DNA of 49,979 nt from Casp-actino8 sp039800005 (GTDB taxonomy: Bacteria; Actinomycetota; Acidimicrobiia; Acidimicrobiales; Ilumatobacteraceae), in assembly GCA_039800005.1 (NCBI GenBank), contig JBDLRN010000037.1, positions 1-49,979 of the forward strand. Direction: 5' to 3'. The position numbers and the translations under genes were made by a program. Positions 40,253 to 48,576 of the stretch are shown here, one piece after another (the stretch's first letter is position 1; each line of letters starts with the position of its first letter). Below the pieces are notes generated by a model. It did not search any database and was not told the DNA's origin. It was given only the letters and a program-made list of their open reading frames with translations.

Positions 40253-41404
40253 TCACTTTCCCTTCGCGATCGCAACGGCGGTTTCGGCCGCTTCGAGCAT
40301 GGTCGGCTTGGACACGAGCTTGGACTCCGGAATGCCGGCGTTCTTCAGAATGGCTCGTCCTTCTTCGGCGTTGGTGCCGTCGAGGCGGATCACCATCGGC
40401 GCCTTCAGGTCGACGCGGCTCAGCGCTTCGACGATTCCCTTGGCGACTTCTTCACCGCGGGTGATGCCACCGAAGATGTTGATGAAGATCGACTTCACGT
40501 TCTGGTCGAAGTTGATCACCTCGAGCGCGGCCGCCATCACGTCGGCGTTGGCGCCGCCACCGATGTCGAGGAAGTTGGCCGCCGTGCCGCCCACCTGGTT
40601 GACCACGTCGAGGGTGCTCATGGCGAGACCGGCGCCGTTGGCGATGATGCCGACCGATCCCTCGAGGCCGATGTACTGCAGATCGTGCGTACGGGCGAGC
40701 TTCTCGCGGTCGTCGAGCACTTCGGTCGCCCGGTACTCCTCCCATTCGGGATGACGGAACGACGCGTTGTTGTCGAGACTCACCTTGGCGTCGAGCGCGT
40801 GCACTTCACCGGTGGGCTTCAAGATGAGCGGGTTGATCTCGGCGAGGTCGCAGTCGCCCTCGGTGAAACAGCGATACAACTTCACGAGGATGCTCGCCAC
40901 ACCGTCGACTGCCTTGGCCGGGATCTTGGCGTCGACCGCGGCCTGTCGTGCCGTGGCCTCGCTGATCCCGTCGACCGGATCGATGTGCAACTTCACGATC
41001 GCATCGGGATCCTTGTCGGCTACCTCTTCGATGTCGACACCACCCTGCGCCGACAACATGAGAAGGTGCTTCTTGGCCGCCCGGTCGAGCGTGTACGACG
41101 CGTAGTACTCCTCGGCGATGTCGCTTGCGTGCTCGACCCACAGACGCTTCACGACATGGCCCTTGATGTCCATGCCGAGGATGTTCCCGGCGTGGAAACG
41201 AACTTCGTCGGCGTCGTTGGCGAGCTTGATGCCGCCGGCCTTGCCGCGGCCTCCCACCTGAACCTGCGCCTTCACGACCACGGGGTAGCCCGATGCGTCG
41301 GCGACGCGCACGGCCTCGTCGACCGTGTCGGCTGCGCCACCCGGACTCACCGGGATGTCGTAGCGGGCGAAGTACTGCTTGCCCTGGTACTCGAACAGAT
41401 CCAT
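40253..41404 (-). CDS. sucC: Succinyl-CoA ligase beta subunit
   Basis: The protein has 383 residues with the ATP-grasp fold: MDLFEYQGKQYFARYDIPVS, VVVKAQVQVGGRGKAGGIKLA, LAEINPLILKPTGEVHALDAK (metal site), YIGLEGSVGIIANGAGLAMSTLD, GGTAANFLDIGGGA and INIFGGITRGEEVAKGI. It binds nucleotide and succinate and pairs with SucD. ATG 41404 has AAGGGG about 10 nt upstream. The 103-bp gap to the secreted-protein gene upstream should contain the sucCD promoter. Confidence 0.96.
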   Translation of the reverse strand: MDLFEYQGKQYFARYDIPVSPGGAADTVDEAVRVADASGYPVVVKAQVQVGGRGKAGGIKLANDADEVRFHAGNILGMDIKGHVVKRLWVEHASDIAEEYYASYTLDRAAKKHLLMLSAQGGVDIEEVADKDPDAIVKLHIDPVDGISEATARQAAVDAKIPAKAVDGVASILVKLYRCFTEGDCDLAEINPLILKPTGEVHALDAKVSLDNNASFRHPEWEEYRATEVLDDREKLARTHDLQYIGLEGSVGIIANGAGLAMSTLDVVNQVGGTAANFLDIGGGANADVMAAALEVINFDQNVKSIFINIFGGITRGEEVAKGIVEALSRVDLKAPMVIRLDGTNAEEGRAILKNAGIPESKLVSKPTMLEAAETAVAIAKGK

Positions 41405-41507
41405 GACGTGGAATCCCCTTTCGGACGGGATGGCGGTTCCGAGTGGGAAACCCTAGGTGGTCGGCCGGATGCGTACCTAGTTGACGTGGCAGCCCCTCGC
41501 CGTCGAC

Positions 41508-42086
41508 TCAGCGGTGGTGAAGCTTCACTCCCGCCGCCGAGCCACCCGATCGGCCCTCCGACGAAGCGGCCGCGGCTGCGCTGAACGGCGCGGCACTCGA
41601 GTCGACGTCGACCGACAGAACCTGAGCCACCGGATTGGCGTCGACGATCGACGGCTTCGCTGACGGCTGGTCGACGATTGGCTGCTGGTTCGTCCGGTCG
41701 GCAACCGGAGCCTCGACGGCCGGGGCCTCGATGGCCGGTGCATCCTGAGTCGGTGCATCCTGGGCCGGGGTCTCGGTCGCGGGGGTCTGCGTCGCGGGGG
41801 TCTCCTGAGCCGGGGTCTCGATGATCACGACCTCATCGTGGCCGTCGTGGTCACCGTGTCCGTAGCCGTGACCGTTGCCGTGGCTCTCGTGGCCCTTGCC
41901 GTGCTTGCCCTCTTCGTCGTGGCCGCGTACGGCATCGGGGTTCGGATGTCCATTCTCGGCGTGGGCCTCGCCACTGCGGCCCGGACCCTGGGGGGCGGCC
42001 GAGGCAGCCGACGCTCCGGCGCCGAACAAGACGGCGGCAGAGGTGGCCAGGGCGATGGTCAAGCGGGCGGTGCGGGTCGGATTCAT
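41508..42086 (-). CDS. Secreted His-rich protein with Pro/Thr/Ala repeats
   Basis: The protein has 192 residues. A signal peptide (MNPTRTARLTIALATSAAVL to about ASAASAAP) is followed by a His/Gly-rich stretch (HGKGHESHGNGHGYGHGDHD), then imperfect repeats of ETPAQ, ETPAT and DAPTQ/EAPAV type and a C-terminus ending AAGVKLHHR. ATG 42086 has AAAGGAC upstream. The His cluster could bind metal ions such as Zn, Ni or Cu; the repeats look like a cell-wall spacer. No sorting signal is seen at the C-terminus. No family is recognised. Confidence 0.72.
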   Translation of the reverse strand: MNPTRTARLTIALATSAAVLFGAGASAASAAPQGPGRSGEAHAENGHPNPDAVRGHDEEGKHGKGHESHGNGHGYGHGDHDGHDEVVIIETPAQETPATQTPATETPAQDAPTQDAPAIEAPAVEAPVADRTNQQPIVDQPSAKPSIVDANPVAQVLSVDVDSSAAPFSAAAAASSEGRSGGSAAGVKLHHR

Positions 42087-42251
42087 CTTCGGTCCTTTCG
42101 TCGAGCCAGGGCGGGTTGCGCTGACACCGGACACGAGGAGCGACCCGTCGGGATCTCGCGAAAAGTTCGAAAATTCCCTGTGACCACCAACCCGTGATGA
42201 ACCACCTGCTCAGAGTGGGCGGGCCGGCTCCCCACCCGGCAGACTTCCTCC

Positions 42252-42764
42252 ATGCGTCGGGTCGAGTTGCGCTCTCCGTTGGCCCGGGCCGTGGCCCCGG
42301 TAGCGGCCGGCCTCGGCTTCTTTCTCGTGCTCGGCCTCGTGATGTGGGGCATCGCCGCGCTCATGTCGGGTGAGGAAACCCAGACCACCACCTTCACCCC
42401 CGATCGCCTGCCGGTCGGCAACGTGGTGCGGTGGGCCGAGTCGATCGACGCCGACGGGCCGGTGCTCTTCCCCGGACTCGGTACCACCACTGGTGAACGC
42501 ACGATCGTGCTCGACCACGACGGCACCAACCCCGAGCGGGGCTGGGTCGTGTACTACGCGTATCCAGCCGACCGCGACCCATCGTGCGCGGTCGAACAGG
42601 TCGTCGGCACCGATCAGTTCACCGACTGCGACGGACGCACGATCTCGGTCGCCGATCTGGCCCCGCCCGAGAACGGTGAGTTCCCGATCATCGAGGATCG
42701 CACGATGCTCTACATCGATCTCGGCGACCGCCCGAACGAGACGTCGGCGACTCTGGCCGACTGA
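42252..42764 (+). CDS. Single-pass membrane protein with extracytoplasmic domain
   Basis: The protein has 170 residues: a basic N-terminus, one helix (about 16-38, VAAGLGFFLVLGLVMWGIAAL) and an outer domain of 130 residues. It contains TTTGERTIVLDHDG, ERGWVVYYAYPADRDPSC and FTDCDGRTISVADLAPPE; the two cysteines may form a disulfide. The build recalls the Rieske-like fold seen in some quinol oxidase-associated proteins, but the cluster ligands are missing. Function unknown. ATG 42252 is divergent from the secreted His-rich gene with 165 bp between. Confidence 0.72.
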   Translation: MRRVELRSPLARAVAPVAAGLGFFLVLGLVMWGIAALMSGEETQTTTFTPDRLPVGNVVRWAESIDADGPVLFPGLGTTTGERTIVLDHDGTNPERGWVVYYAYPADRDPSCAVEQVVGTDQFTDCDGRTISVADLAPPENGEFPIIEDRTMLYIDLGDRPNETSATLAD

Positions 42765-42789
42765 TCGTCGGCATCGTCACTGGGCAACC

Positions 42790-43638
42790 TCACGACACGA
42801 GGTCGTTGGTCGGCCACAACTGCGGAAACCACTCGCCTCGGAGCGGCTGACCTTTCTTGCGCGAGTCGACCTCACTCGGAATCACACTTCGAAAGTCGGG
42901 TGAGCACACCCAATCGCGCGGCGCGTACACCATGTCGTCGCCGAGCACGCGCAGACTGAACACGCGACGTCGTCCGCCACCGGCCACACCCGGAGCACCG
43001 TGCACGGTGAGCATGTGGAACGCGACGGCGTCGCCGGGCTCCAGGCTCCACGAGCGAATCGGAAAATCGTGACGTCGCGCGTCGATGTCGGGCAGATCGG
43101 CCAGGGAACCCTCGGGGAACCACGCCGCTCGCTGATCGAGAAAGGTGCGCGGCATCAACCACGGTCCGAGATGAGTCCCGGCCACCATTTCGAGAGCCGA
43201 CTCGACCGGCACCGGGTCGACCGGGATCCAGAAGCTCACGTTCTGCCGGCCCTCGACGTCGTAGTACGGCTGGTCCTGATGCCACGGCGTGCGTTGGCGA
43301 GTGCGGGGCTCTTTCACCAACACATGGTCGTGGTAGAGGTGCACGTGTGAACTGCCCATGAGTTCGGCGGCCACCGCCGCCAGACGAGTCGATCGCAAGA
43401 ACGACATGAATTCGGGACGTTCGCGCCATGTGCAGAAGTCTTCGAGGAAGAGGCCCGGGTCGTCACTCGCACTCGCCACCTTGGCCCGAGGCGACGGCGC
43501 GGCGACCACCGAATCGATGCCGGCGCGCAACACGTCGATCTCGTCGGGCGACACCACACCGCGCAACACGACCGCCCCGTCCGTGCGATATGCGTCGACG
43601 ACATCAGGATCGAGTTCGACGGCACCGGTCACCACCAC
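42790..43638 (-). CDS. Phytanoyl-CoA dioxygenase (PhyH) family protein
   Basis: The protein has 282 residues with the non-haem Fe(II)/2-oxoglutarate fold. The start DAYRTDGAVVLRGVVSPDEI is the family N-terminus. The metal facial triad is WHQDQPYYD (His120, Asp122) and TVHGAPG (His213), with an Arg in RRRVFSLRVLGDD as the oxoglutarate anchor. Such enzymes hydroxylate small molecules or lipids; the substrate is unknown. It begins with three GTG codons in a row (43638, 43635, 43632), any of which could start. It is 53 bp from the divergent Nudix gene. Confidence 0.88.
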   Translation of the reverse strand: MVVTGAVELDPDVVDAYRTDGAVVLRGVVSPDEIDVLRAGIDSVVAAPSPRAKVASASDDPGLFLEDFCTWRERPEFMSFLRSTRLAAVAAELMGSSHVHLYHDHVLVKEPRTRQRTPWHQDQPYYDVEGRQNVSFWIPVDPVPVESALEMVAGTHLGPWLMPRTFLDQRAAWFPEGSLADLPDIDARRHDFPIRSWSLEPGDAVAFHMLTVHGAPGVAGGGRRRVFSLRVLGDDMVYAPRDWVCSPDFRSVIPSEVDSRKKGQPLRGEWFPQLWPTNDLVS

Positions 43639-43691
43639 ATTCTGATACGACGCGTTCCGATCCGGCGACTCGCTCTGCTACGAATGACGAC

Positions 43692-44219
43692 GTGCCGTAC
43701 ACCCCGATCATCGGAACTCTCGGGTACGTGCTCGATCGCGTCGCCGACTCGGTGTTGCTCGTGCACCGCAACAAGCGGTCGAGCGACGAACACCTCGGCA
43801 AATGGAACGGCCTCGGCGGGAAACTCGAACCCGGTGAAGACCTGGGGAGCGGCATGCGACGCGAGTTGCACGAAGAAGCAGACATCGTCGTGACGTCGAT
43901 GACCTTGCGCGGCACGATCTCGTGGCCCGGTTTCGGAGCCAACGGCGAGGACTGGCTGGGTCCGATCTTCCTGATCGACGGCTGGACCGGCACTCCTCCT
44001 TCGTCGAACGCCGAGGGTGACCTGGCCTGGATCCCGCTCCCCCGCCTCCTTCAAGCCTGCAGTCACGACCCGTCGATTCGCCGGGCCGCCGACCTGCCGA
44101 TGTGGGACGGCGATCGGTTCTTCCTGCCGCTGGTGTTCGACGGCGATCCCCGGCCGTTCCACGGGGTGATGCCCTACGCCGACGGGCACCCGCAGAGCTG
44201 GACGTTCGAACGCTGGTAG
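43692..44219 (+). CDS. Nudix hydrolase, MutT/MTH1-like
   Basis: The protein has 175 residues. The Nudix box GGKLEPGEDLGSGMRRELHEEADI (read from Gly43) keeps E49, R57-E58 and E61-E62, but has Asp where the final Gly is usual. The lead-in LVHRNKRSSDEHLGKWNGLGG and the later PMWDGDRFFLPLVFDGD, PFHGVMPYADG resemble the MTH1/8-oxo-dGTP diphosphatase group, so sanitising oxidised nucleotides is likely. The GTG start at 43692 lies in the only frame that reads directly into the domain. Confidence 0.87.
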   Translation: MPYTPIIGTLGYVLDRVADSVLLVHRNKRSSDEHLGKWNGLGGKLEPGEDLGSGMRRELHEEADIVVTSMTLRGTISWPGFGANGEDWLGPIFLIDGWTGTPPSSNAEGDLAWIPLPRLLQACSHDPSIRRAADLPMWDGDRFFLPLVFDGDPRPFHGVMPYADGHPQSWTFERW

Positions 44220-44286
44220 CGAGGGTCGTCCGGCCGAAGTCCGTGTCGATCACACATGATCGAGAGTCATTCGTTGGAAGGGACGC

Positions 44287-44562
44287 ATGTCCGCTTCCCC
44301 CAATCGCACTTCCTTCTGGCGTCGCACCTTCGAAGCAGCCCGTCGCATCGACGGCTGGAGTCGGGTCGACAAGCTCTACACCCGTAACACCGCGGCCCAG
44401 GTCGCGAGCGACATTCGCCGCGCCCATCTCGAAAGTCGGGTGACGATTCGTACCAATGGCATCGAACCTGGCGAGGTATGGGAGACGCGTTGGAACGCCG
44501 TCGACAACGGAGCGAACGGCGACTGCGAAGTGTGGATCAGACTTCGCCGTGAATCATCGTGA
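44287..44562 (+). CDS. Small protein, member 1 of a convergent paralog pair
   Basis: The protein has 91 residues starting MSASPNRTSFWRRTFEAARR. Shared with the gene at 44576-44863 are SFW, EAR, LYTxxTAAQxxSDIRxxH, GIxPGExWExRW and VWIRL-like ends. It is soluble, basic in the first half and Trp-rich, with no known motif. ATG 44287 has GGAAGGGAC upstream. Its stop lies 13 bp from the stop of its paralog on the other strand, so the pair probably arose by inverted duplication. No function can be given. Confidence 0.75.
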   Translation: MSASPNRTSFWRRTFEAARRIDGWSRVDKLYTRNTAAQVASDIRRAHLESRVTIRTNGIEPGEVWETRWNAVDNGANGDCEVWIRLRRESS

Positions 44563-44575
44563 CGAACGCCATGAA

Positions 44576-44863
44576 TCAGGGTTCGATCGACGTTCCGTCA
44601 CCGAGATGACGCACCCAGATGGCGAAATTGCCCGGCGGGCATTTGTCATCCGTCCCCCAGCGAGCCTCCCAGCGTTCACCGGGCAAGATGCCACGGACGC
44701 GCAGCGTGTCGAGATCGCGCATGTGCGACGAACGGATGTCGCTCGAGATCTGTGCAGCGGTCGACGCGGTGTACAGGCGCTGAATACGCACCCATCGACT
44801 GTGCTGTCGCGCTTCCCGCAACGCCAACACCCAGAACGATTGTCTCTGCCATGCAGCAGACAT
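44576..44863 (-). CDS. Small protein, member 2 of a convergent paralog pair
   Basis: The protein has 95 residues from ATG 44863, beginning MSAAWQRQSFWVLALREARQ, which lines up without gaps at SFW with the start of the neighbour; this decides the start over in-frame ATG 44914 (MDAPRDESS). Further shared parts are RLYTASTAAQISSDIRSSH and GILPGERWEARW. It differs by an insertion near CPPGNFAIWV and an acidic end. By eye about 35-40% identical to its partner. Upstream lies a less GC-rich 202-bp gap with the inverted repeat GGCAAAATTGCC at 44996-45007. Confidence 0.75.
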   Translation of the reverse strand: MSAAWQRQSFWVLALREARQHSRWVRIQRLYTASTAAQISSDIRSSHMRDLDTLRVRGILPGERWEARWGTDDKCPPGNFAIWVRHLGDGTSIEP

Positions 44864-45065
44864 CGGCGGATCGTCGGGCACGACGTGACTGCTCTCGTCG
44901 CGTGGGGCATCCATGGGTGAAGAGTCTGTTTCTCGGGACCATGAACACACCACCACCACCGGACTAATGGTGTACATCGAATGAACAGATCGTTAGGCAA
45001 AATTGCCAGTACACATGTACCAAGTTGCCTCGAACGGTACGAACATACTTCGCGCGCGTGGCTGA

Positions 45066-46469
45066 TCATGCAGCGCGTGCCAACTCGTCGTCGGTCGGAC
45101 GACGGAACAACACCATCATCACCGCACCGCCAGCGGCGACCGACGCCGAGACGAACCACCACGCTCGATGAAACCCGCGGCTCGGATCGCTCGACGAGAG
45201 AGCCGCGGTGAGCAACGAAGCGACGATCGCCAGACCGAGCGCCGCGCCGACTTGTCGGAACGTGGTGTTGAGGGCCGACCCCATGGCGTACCGAGTGGGC
45301 GGCAGATACGCCGTGGCCGCGCTCGACAACGACGACAGCGCGAGTCCGACCCCGGCTCCGGTGATCACCATCAACGGGAAGTAGAGCGACCAGTACTGCG
45401 CGTCGGTGTCGACGGCCAGGTTCAACACCGCGATTCCACCGGCCAACAACACGGCTCCGAGCGCGATCACTCGATGATGACCGAGACGGTGCACCACCCG
45501 TCCGGCCGGATAAGCGACGATCGCCGCCGTGAGAGGCCCCGGGGTCATGGCCAGACCCGAGCCCGTGGCCGAGTACCCCCACACCTGTTGCAGCCACTGC
45601 ACGTTGACGAAGAACATGCCGAAGAAGCCGGCGCTGAACACCAAGGCGGCCACGTTGGCAGCCGACACGAAGCGCAACTTCATGAGTCCGAGGTCGAGAA
45701 TCGGATCGGCGACCACCCGACAGCGAGCGACGAAGGTCAGGATCATCAGCAGACCGACGACAAGCACGACCACCGGCCGAGAGCCGACCCACCCCCACTC
45801 GTCGCTCTGCACGATCACGAGCGTGACGAGACCCACGCCACCCATCGCCAACAGCGCACCGATCAGATCAGGTCGCCGGAACGACGCCGAATCGCGTGAC
45901 TCGCTCAAGATGCGCAGGCCAAGGACGATGGCGAGCACCGAGAACGGCAGATTCACGAAGAAGATCCATCGCCAACCGAGACTCTCGACCAAGAGGCCGC
46001 CGACCGTTGGCCCCGACGCCGCGGCGATTCCACCGATCGCGCCCCAGATCCCGATGGCCGCCGAACGTCGCTCGATCGGGAACTCCGGGAGCACGAGGGC
46101 GAGCGAGGCCGGCGTGAGCATGGCACCACCGACGGCTTGCACCACCCGTGCAGCGATCACGAACTCCACGTTCGGCGCCACACCGCAGAGGAACGAGCCG
46201 ATCGCGAAGATGCCGAGGCCCCACAGAAACGCTCGCTTGCGGCCGAACACGTCGGCCAGCCGGCCGGCGGTGAGCAGGCCGGCCGCGTAGGCGATGTTGT
46301 AACCCGAGAAGACCCACGTGAGTGCACGTCGGCGATCGGCACCGAAGTCGGCGAGCATGTCGCCGAACGCCACGTTGAGCACGCTCACGTCGAGCGACAC
46401 CAGGAATACGCCGACGCTGGTGAGTGCGAGAACTTTCGTACCGCGCGACAGTGAGGAAGCCGACGCCAC
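45066..46469 (-). CDS. DHA2-family (14-helix) MFS drug transporter
   Basis: The protein has 467 residues with 14 likely membrane helices. Family motifs are SLDVSVLNVAFGDM (TM1), GRLADVFGRKRAFLWGL (loop 2-3), GGAMLTPASLALVL (TM4) and GIAAASGPTVGGLLVESLGWRWIFFVNLP (TM5, in parts), as in EmrB/QacA exporters. It is expected to export a drug or metabolite with proton uptake. GTG 46469 is 2 bp after the stop of the 498-aa gene, so the two are probably co-transcribed and coupled. A longer upstream frame lies inside that gene and is discounted. Confidence 0.9.
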   Translation of the reverse strand: MASASSLSRGTKVLALTSVGVFLVSLDVSVLNVAFGDMLADFGADRRRALTWVFSGYNIAYAAGLLTAGRLADVFGRKRAFLWGLGIFAIGSFLCGVAPNVEFVIAARVVQAVGGAMLTPASLALVLPEFPIERRSAAIGIWGAIGGIAAASGPTVGGLLVESLGWRWIFFVNLPFSVLAIVLGLRILSESRDSASFRRPDLIGALLAMGGVGLVTLVIVQSDEWGWVGSRPVVVLVVGLLMILTFVARCRVVADPILDLGLMKLRFVSAANVAALVFSAGFFGMFFVNVQWLQQVWGYSATGSGLAMTPGPLTAAIVAYPAGRVVHRLGHHRVIALGAVLLAGGIAVLNLAVDTDAQYWSLYFPLMVITGAGVGLALSSLSSAATAYLPPTRYAMGSALNTTFRQVGAALGLAIVASLLTAALSSSDPSRGFHRAWWFVSASVAAGGAVMMVLFRRPTDDELARAA

Positions 46470-46471
46470 GG

Positions 46472-47968
46472 TCAGTTGGTCGACTTGTCTCGCAAGTGGC
46501 GACCCACGTAGGCGACCACGACCTGTTGCACCTCGTCGTCGAAGAACACGTGGACACGGTACAAACGCGCCCCCTTGCCGTTGCGGATGTGGGCCACGGC
46601 GTATTCGGTGCGCCCCCGCCACGTGAATGCATAGTCATCCGAGTACTTGCGCTCGGCGGTGTCGGAGATTCCACCCGCGTAGTTGAGACCGAGGCTGCGA
46701 CACGAGATGGTGAGCGACGCCTTGGTGATGCGTCCGCTCTTCCAGTCGCCGGCCACCACGTTGAGGCGTACGAGATCCTCGAGAAGCCGATTGGCGTCGA
46801 CGTTCTCGAGTTGCGCCGCGGTCTCGAGTGCGCGTGCGTGGAACGTGAGGTGTTCGCAGATCGACGCCGCCTGTCTCACGGCGTCGATCGCCGACGACGC
46901 CTGCAAGCCCGACGGGCTCTTCCCGAGTCGGATCGCCAATTCGGTGTTCTGAAGAACCAACTGATCGACGATGAAGTCGCCCTTCTCGAGCAACTGGTTC
47001 TTCTCGTCGATCGTGCGATCGGCCTCGGCGAGCGCTTGTTCGAGTTCGTCGATGCGGTTGTAGGCCTCCTGCCACCCGTCGAGGGCGGCTCGGTACTCCG
47101 ACATGGCGACTGCGTCGGTGGCAACGGCCTCGGTCGCGACCGGAGTGGTCACCACCACAGGTGCGTCGTCGGATCGTCGTCGGAATCGCGGAGCTCGCAG
47201 CGGGGCGAGCGATCCGTTGGCGGCGACACCGAGCAAGCCGATGCAGTTGCGCAGTTCGGAACCCGCTCCGGCCTGCGTGAGTCCACCACCACCCCACACC
47301 TTGTGCTCGCGTCCGGGCCACACCAGGGCCAGTCCGCGCGCCAGCAGGAAATCGTCGCGGTACAACTGATGGAACGCCGTGCGAGTGGCGTCGCCTTCGA
47401 AACGAACGAGGTGCACCTGACCCACCACCGACCGCGCCACCGATTCGATGTCGAACAGAGGCGAACTCTGGGTGGGGACCGTCTCGACGAGGATCGGAAG
47501 TCGACGTCCGGGGGCGTCGCAGAACGCCGCGATCTCCTGAGCGCCCAAGGTGTCCTTCACGACGCGCACTCGACCGAGCACTCGCGTGTTCGCGTCGTAC
47601 ATCGGGACGGCATCGAGAACTCCGGCCACGAGATTCTTCAGTGACGCGATCGGGACGTCGGGCATGGTGGGCTGGATGCGATGGCCGCCGGGGATGACCA
47701 CCGTGCGCACTTCGAACGACGTGCCCGACGAATCGGTGGCGATCGTGACGGTCGAGGTGGCCACCGCCTTGTCGGCCAGACCGCGATCGACGGTCAGACG
47801 CCACCATCGCTCGGGGTCGGCGTTGTCGAAGCGAACCGTGATACCCGGTCCGCGTTCGGCGAAGGGGTGTTCTTCCTCGACCCAGTCGGTCACCATGCTC
47901 CGCACCGTGGCCGTGTGATCGGGCGACCAGGCCGGCCCGTCGAGTCGCATCGCATAGACGACTCTCAT
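46472..47968 (-). CDS. 498-residue protein of unknown family with coiled coil and possible RelE-like C-terminus
   Basis: From ATG 47968, with AGGAGGTG 4 nt upstream, the protein has 498 residues. The N-terminal half (1-260) is mixed alpha/beta with FDNADPERWWRLTVDRGL, HLVRFEGDATRTAFHQLYRDDFLLARG and VWGGGGLTQAGAG. A Val/Ala/Thr-rich linker (270-290) leads to a coiled coil (about 300-350, NRIDELEQALAEADRTIDEK). The C-terminal part has GDWKSGRITKASLT, AERKYSDDYAFTW and RLYRVHVFFDDEVQQVVVAY, then GRHLRDKSTN. That last part has the strand pattern of RelE/ParE-type domains, which is inference. I recognise no family. It is followed by a DHA2 exporter gene. Confidence 0.72.
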   Translation of the reverse strand: MRVVYAMRLDGPAWSPDHTATVRSMVTDWVEEEHPFAERGPGITVRFDNADPERWWRLTVDRGLADKAVATSTVTIATDSSGTSFEVRTVVIPGGHRIQPTMPDVPIASLKNLVAGVLDAVPMYDANTRVLGRVRVVKDTLGAQEIAAFCDAPGRRLPILVETVPTQSSPLFDIESVARSVVGQVHLVRFEGDATRTAFHQLYRDDFLLARGLALVWPGREHKVWGGGGLTQAGAGSELRNCIGLLGVAANGSLAPLRAPRFRRRSDDAPVVVTTPVATEAVATDAVAMSEYRAALDGWQEAYNRIDELEQALAEADRTIDEKNQLLEKGDFIVDQLVLQNTELAIRLGKSPSGLQASSAIDAVRQAASICEHLTFHARALETAAQLENVDANRLLEDLVRLNVVAGDWKSGRITKASLTISCRSLGLNYAGGISDTAERKYSDDYAFTWRGRTEYAVAHIRNGKGARLYRVHVFFDDEVQQVVVAYVGRHLRDKSTN

Positions 47969-48074
47969 GGCACCTCCTGCATGACAACAGTCTCGCCGAT
48001 GAGAGAGCGATTGACGACACCGAATTCGAGGCCGATCCCCGGTTCGCGCGCCGAACCGCTCATAACGTGGCGTC

Positions 48075-48548
48075 ATGGTCCTTCTCGGCGTCGATTGGTG
48101 GTCGGACACCGCGTCCGAGACGATCCTCGTGGTGCACGCCGCCGCCACTTTGGTGATGGTGGGCCTGATCTGGTTCGTACAGATCGTGCACTACCCACTT
48201 CTCGCTCGATTCGGACGCGACACGTCGACGGCGGTCGCAGAGGAGCATCAACGACGCACCGGATACGTGGTCGCGCTTCCGATGGCCGTCGAAGGTCTCA
48301 CGACTCTCGCTCTTCTCGTCGATGCGCCCGCGGAGGTGTGGGTCGGCTGGCCGTGGATCGGGGCAGTCCTTCTCGCGATCGTTCTGTCGTCGACAGTTCT
48401 TCTCTCGGTGCCGTTGCACGCGCGTATGGCGCGTTCACATGACGAACGCACCGGACGACGACTCGTTCTCACCAACTGGCCGCGCACCGTCGGATGGACC
48501 GCGCGCGGTGCCATCAGTGTCGTGATGGTGCTCCAGTCCGTAGGCTGA
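48075..48548 (+). CDS. Four-helix membrane protein
   Basis: The protein has 157 residues with hydrophobic segments at about 18-38, 66-83, 90-112 and 138-156. Conserved-looking polar positions within the membrane part are His21, FVQIVHYPLLARFG, EEHQRRTGYVVALPMAVE and VPLHARMARSHDE. The repeated His residues near the helix ends recall haem or metal-binding membrane proteins, but no known motif is complete. ATG 48075 lies 106 bp from the divergent 498-aa gene. It is followed after 28 bp by the helicase gene. Confidence 0.75.
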   Translation: MVLLGVDWWSDTASETILVVHAAATLVMVGLIWFVQIVHYPLLARFGRDTSTAVAEEHQRRTGYVVALPMAVEGLTTLALLVDAPAEVWVGWPWIGAVLLAIVLSSTVLLSVPLHARMARSHDERTGRRLVLTNWPRTVGWTARGAISVVMVLQSVG

Positions 48549-48576
48549 TCGTCACGCAACGGGCAGGAGAACGCTC

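Noticed and set aside
42252..42764. Rieske iron-sulfur protein
   Set aside because: The single anchor and outer domain recall one, but the CxH...CxxH cluster motifs are absent.
44978..45065. A small RNA gene in the less GC-rich gap downstream of the DHA2 transporter
   Set aside because: GGCAAAATTGCC and a GTACACATGTAC-like string are present, but there is no promoter plus terminator pair to support an RNA gene; it is more likely the promoter region of the 44.86 kb gene.
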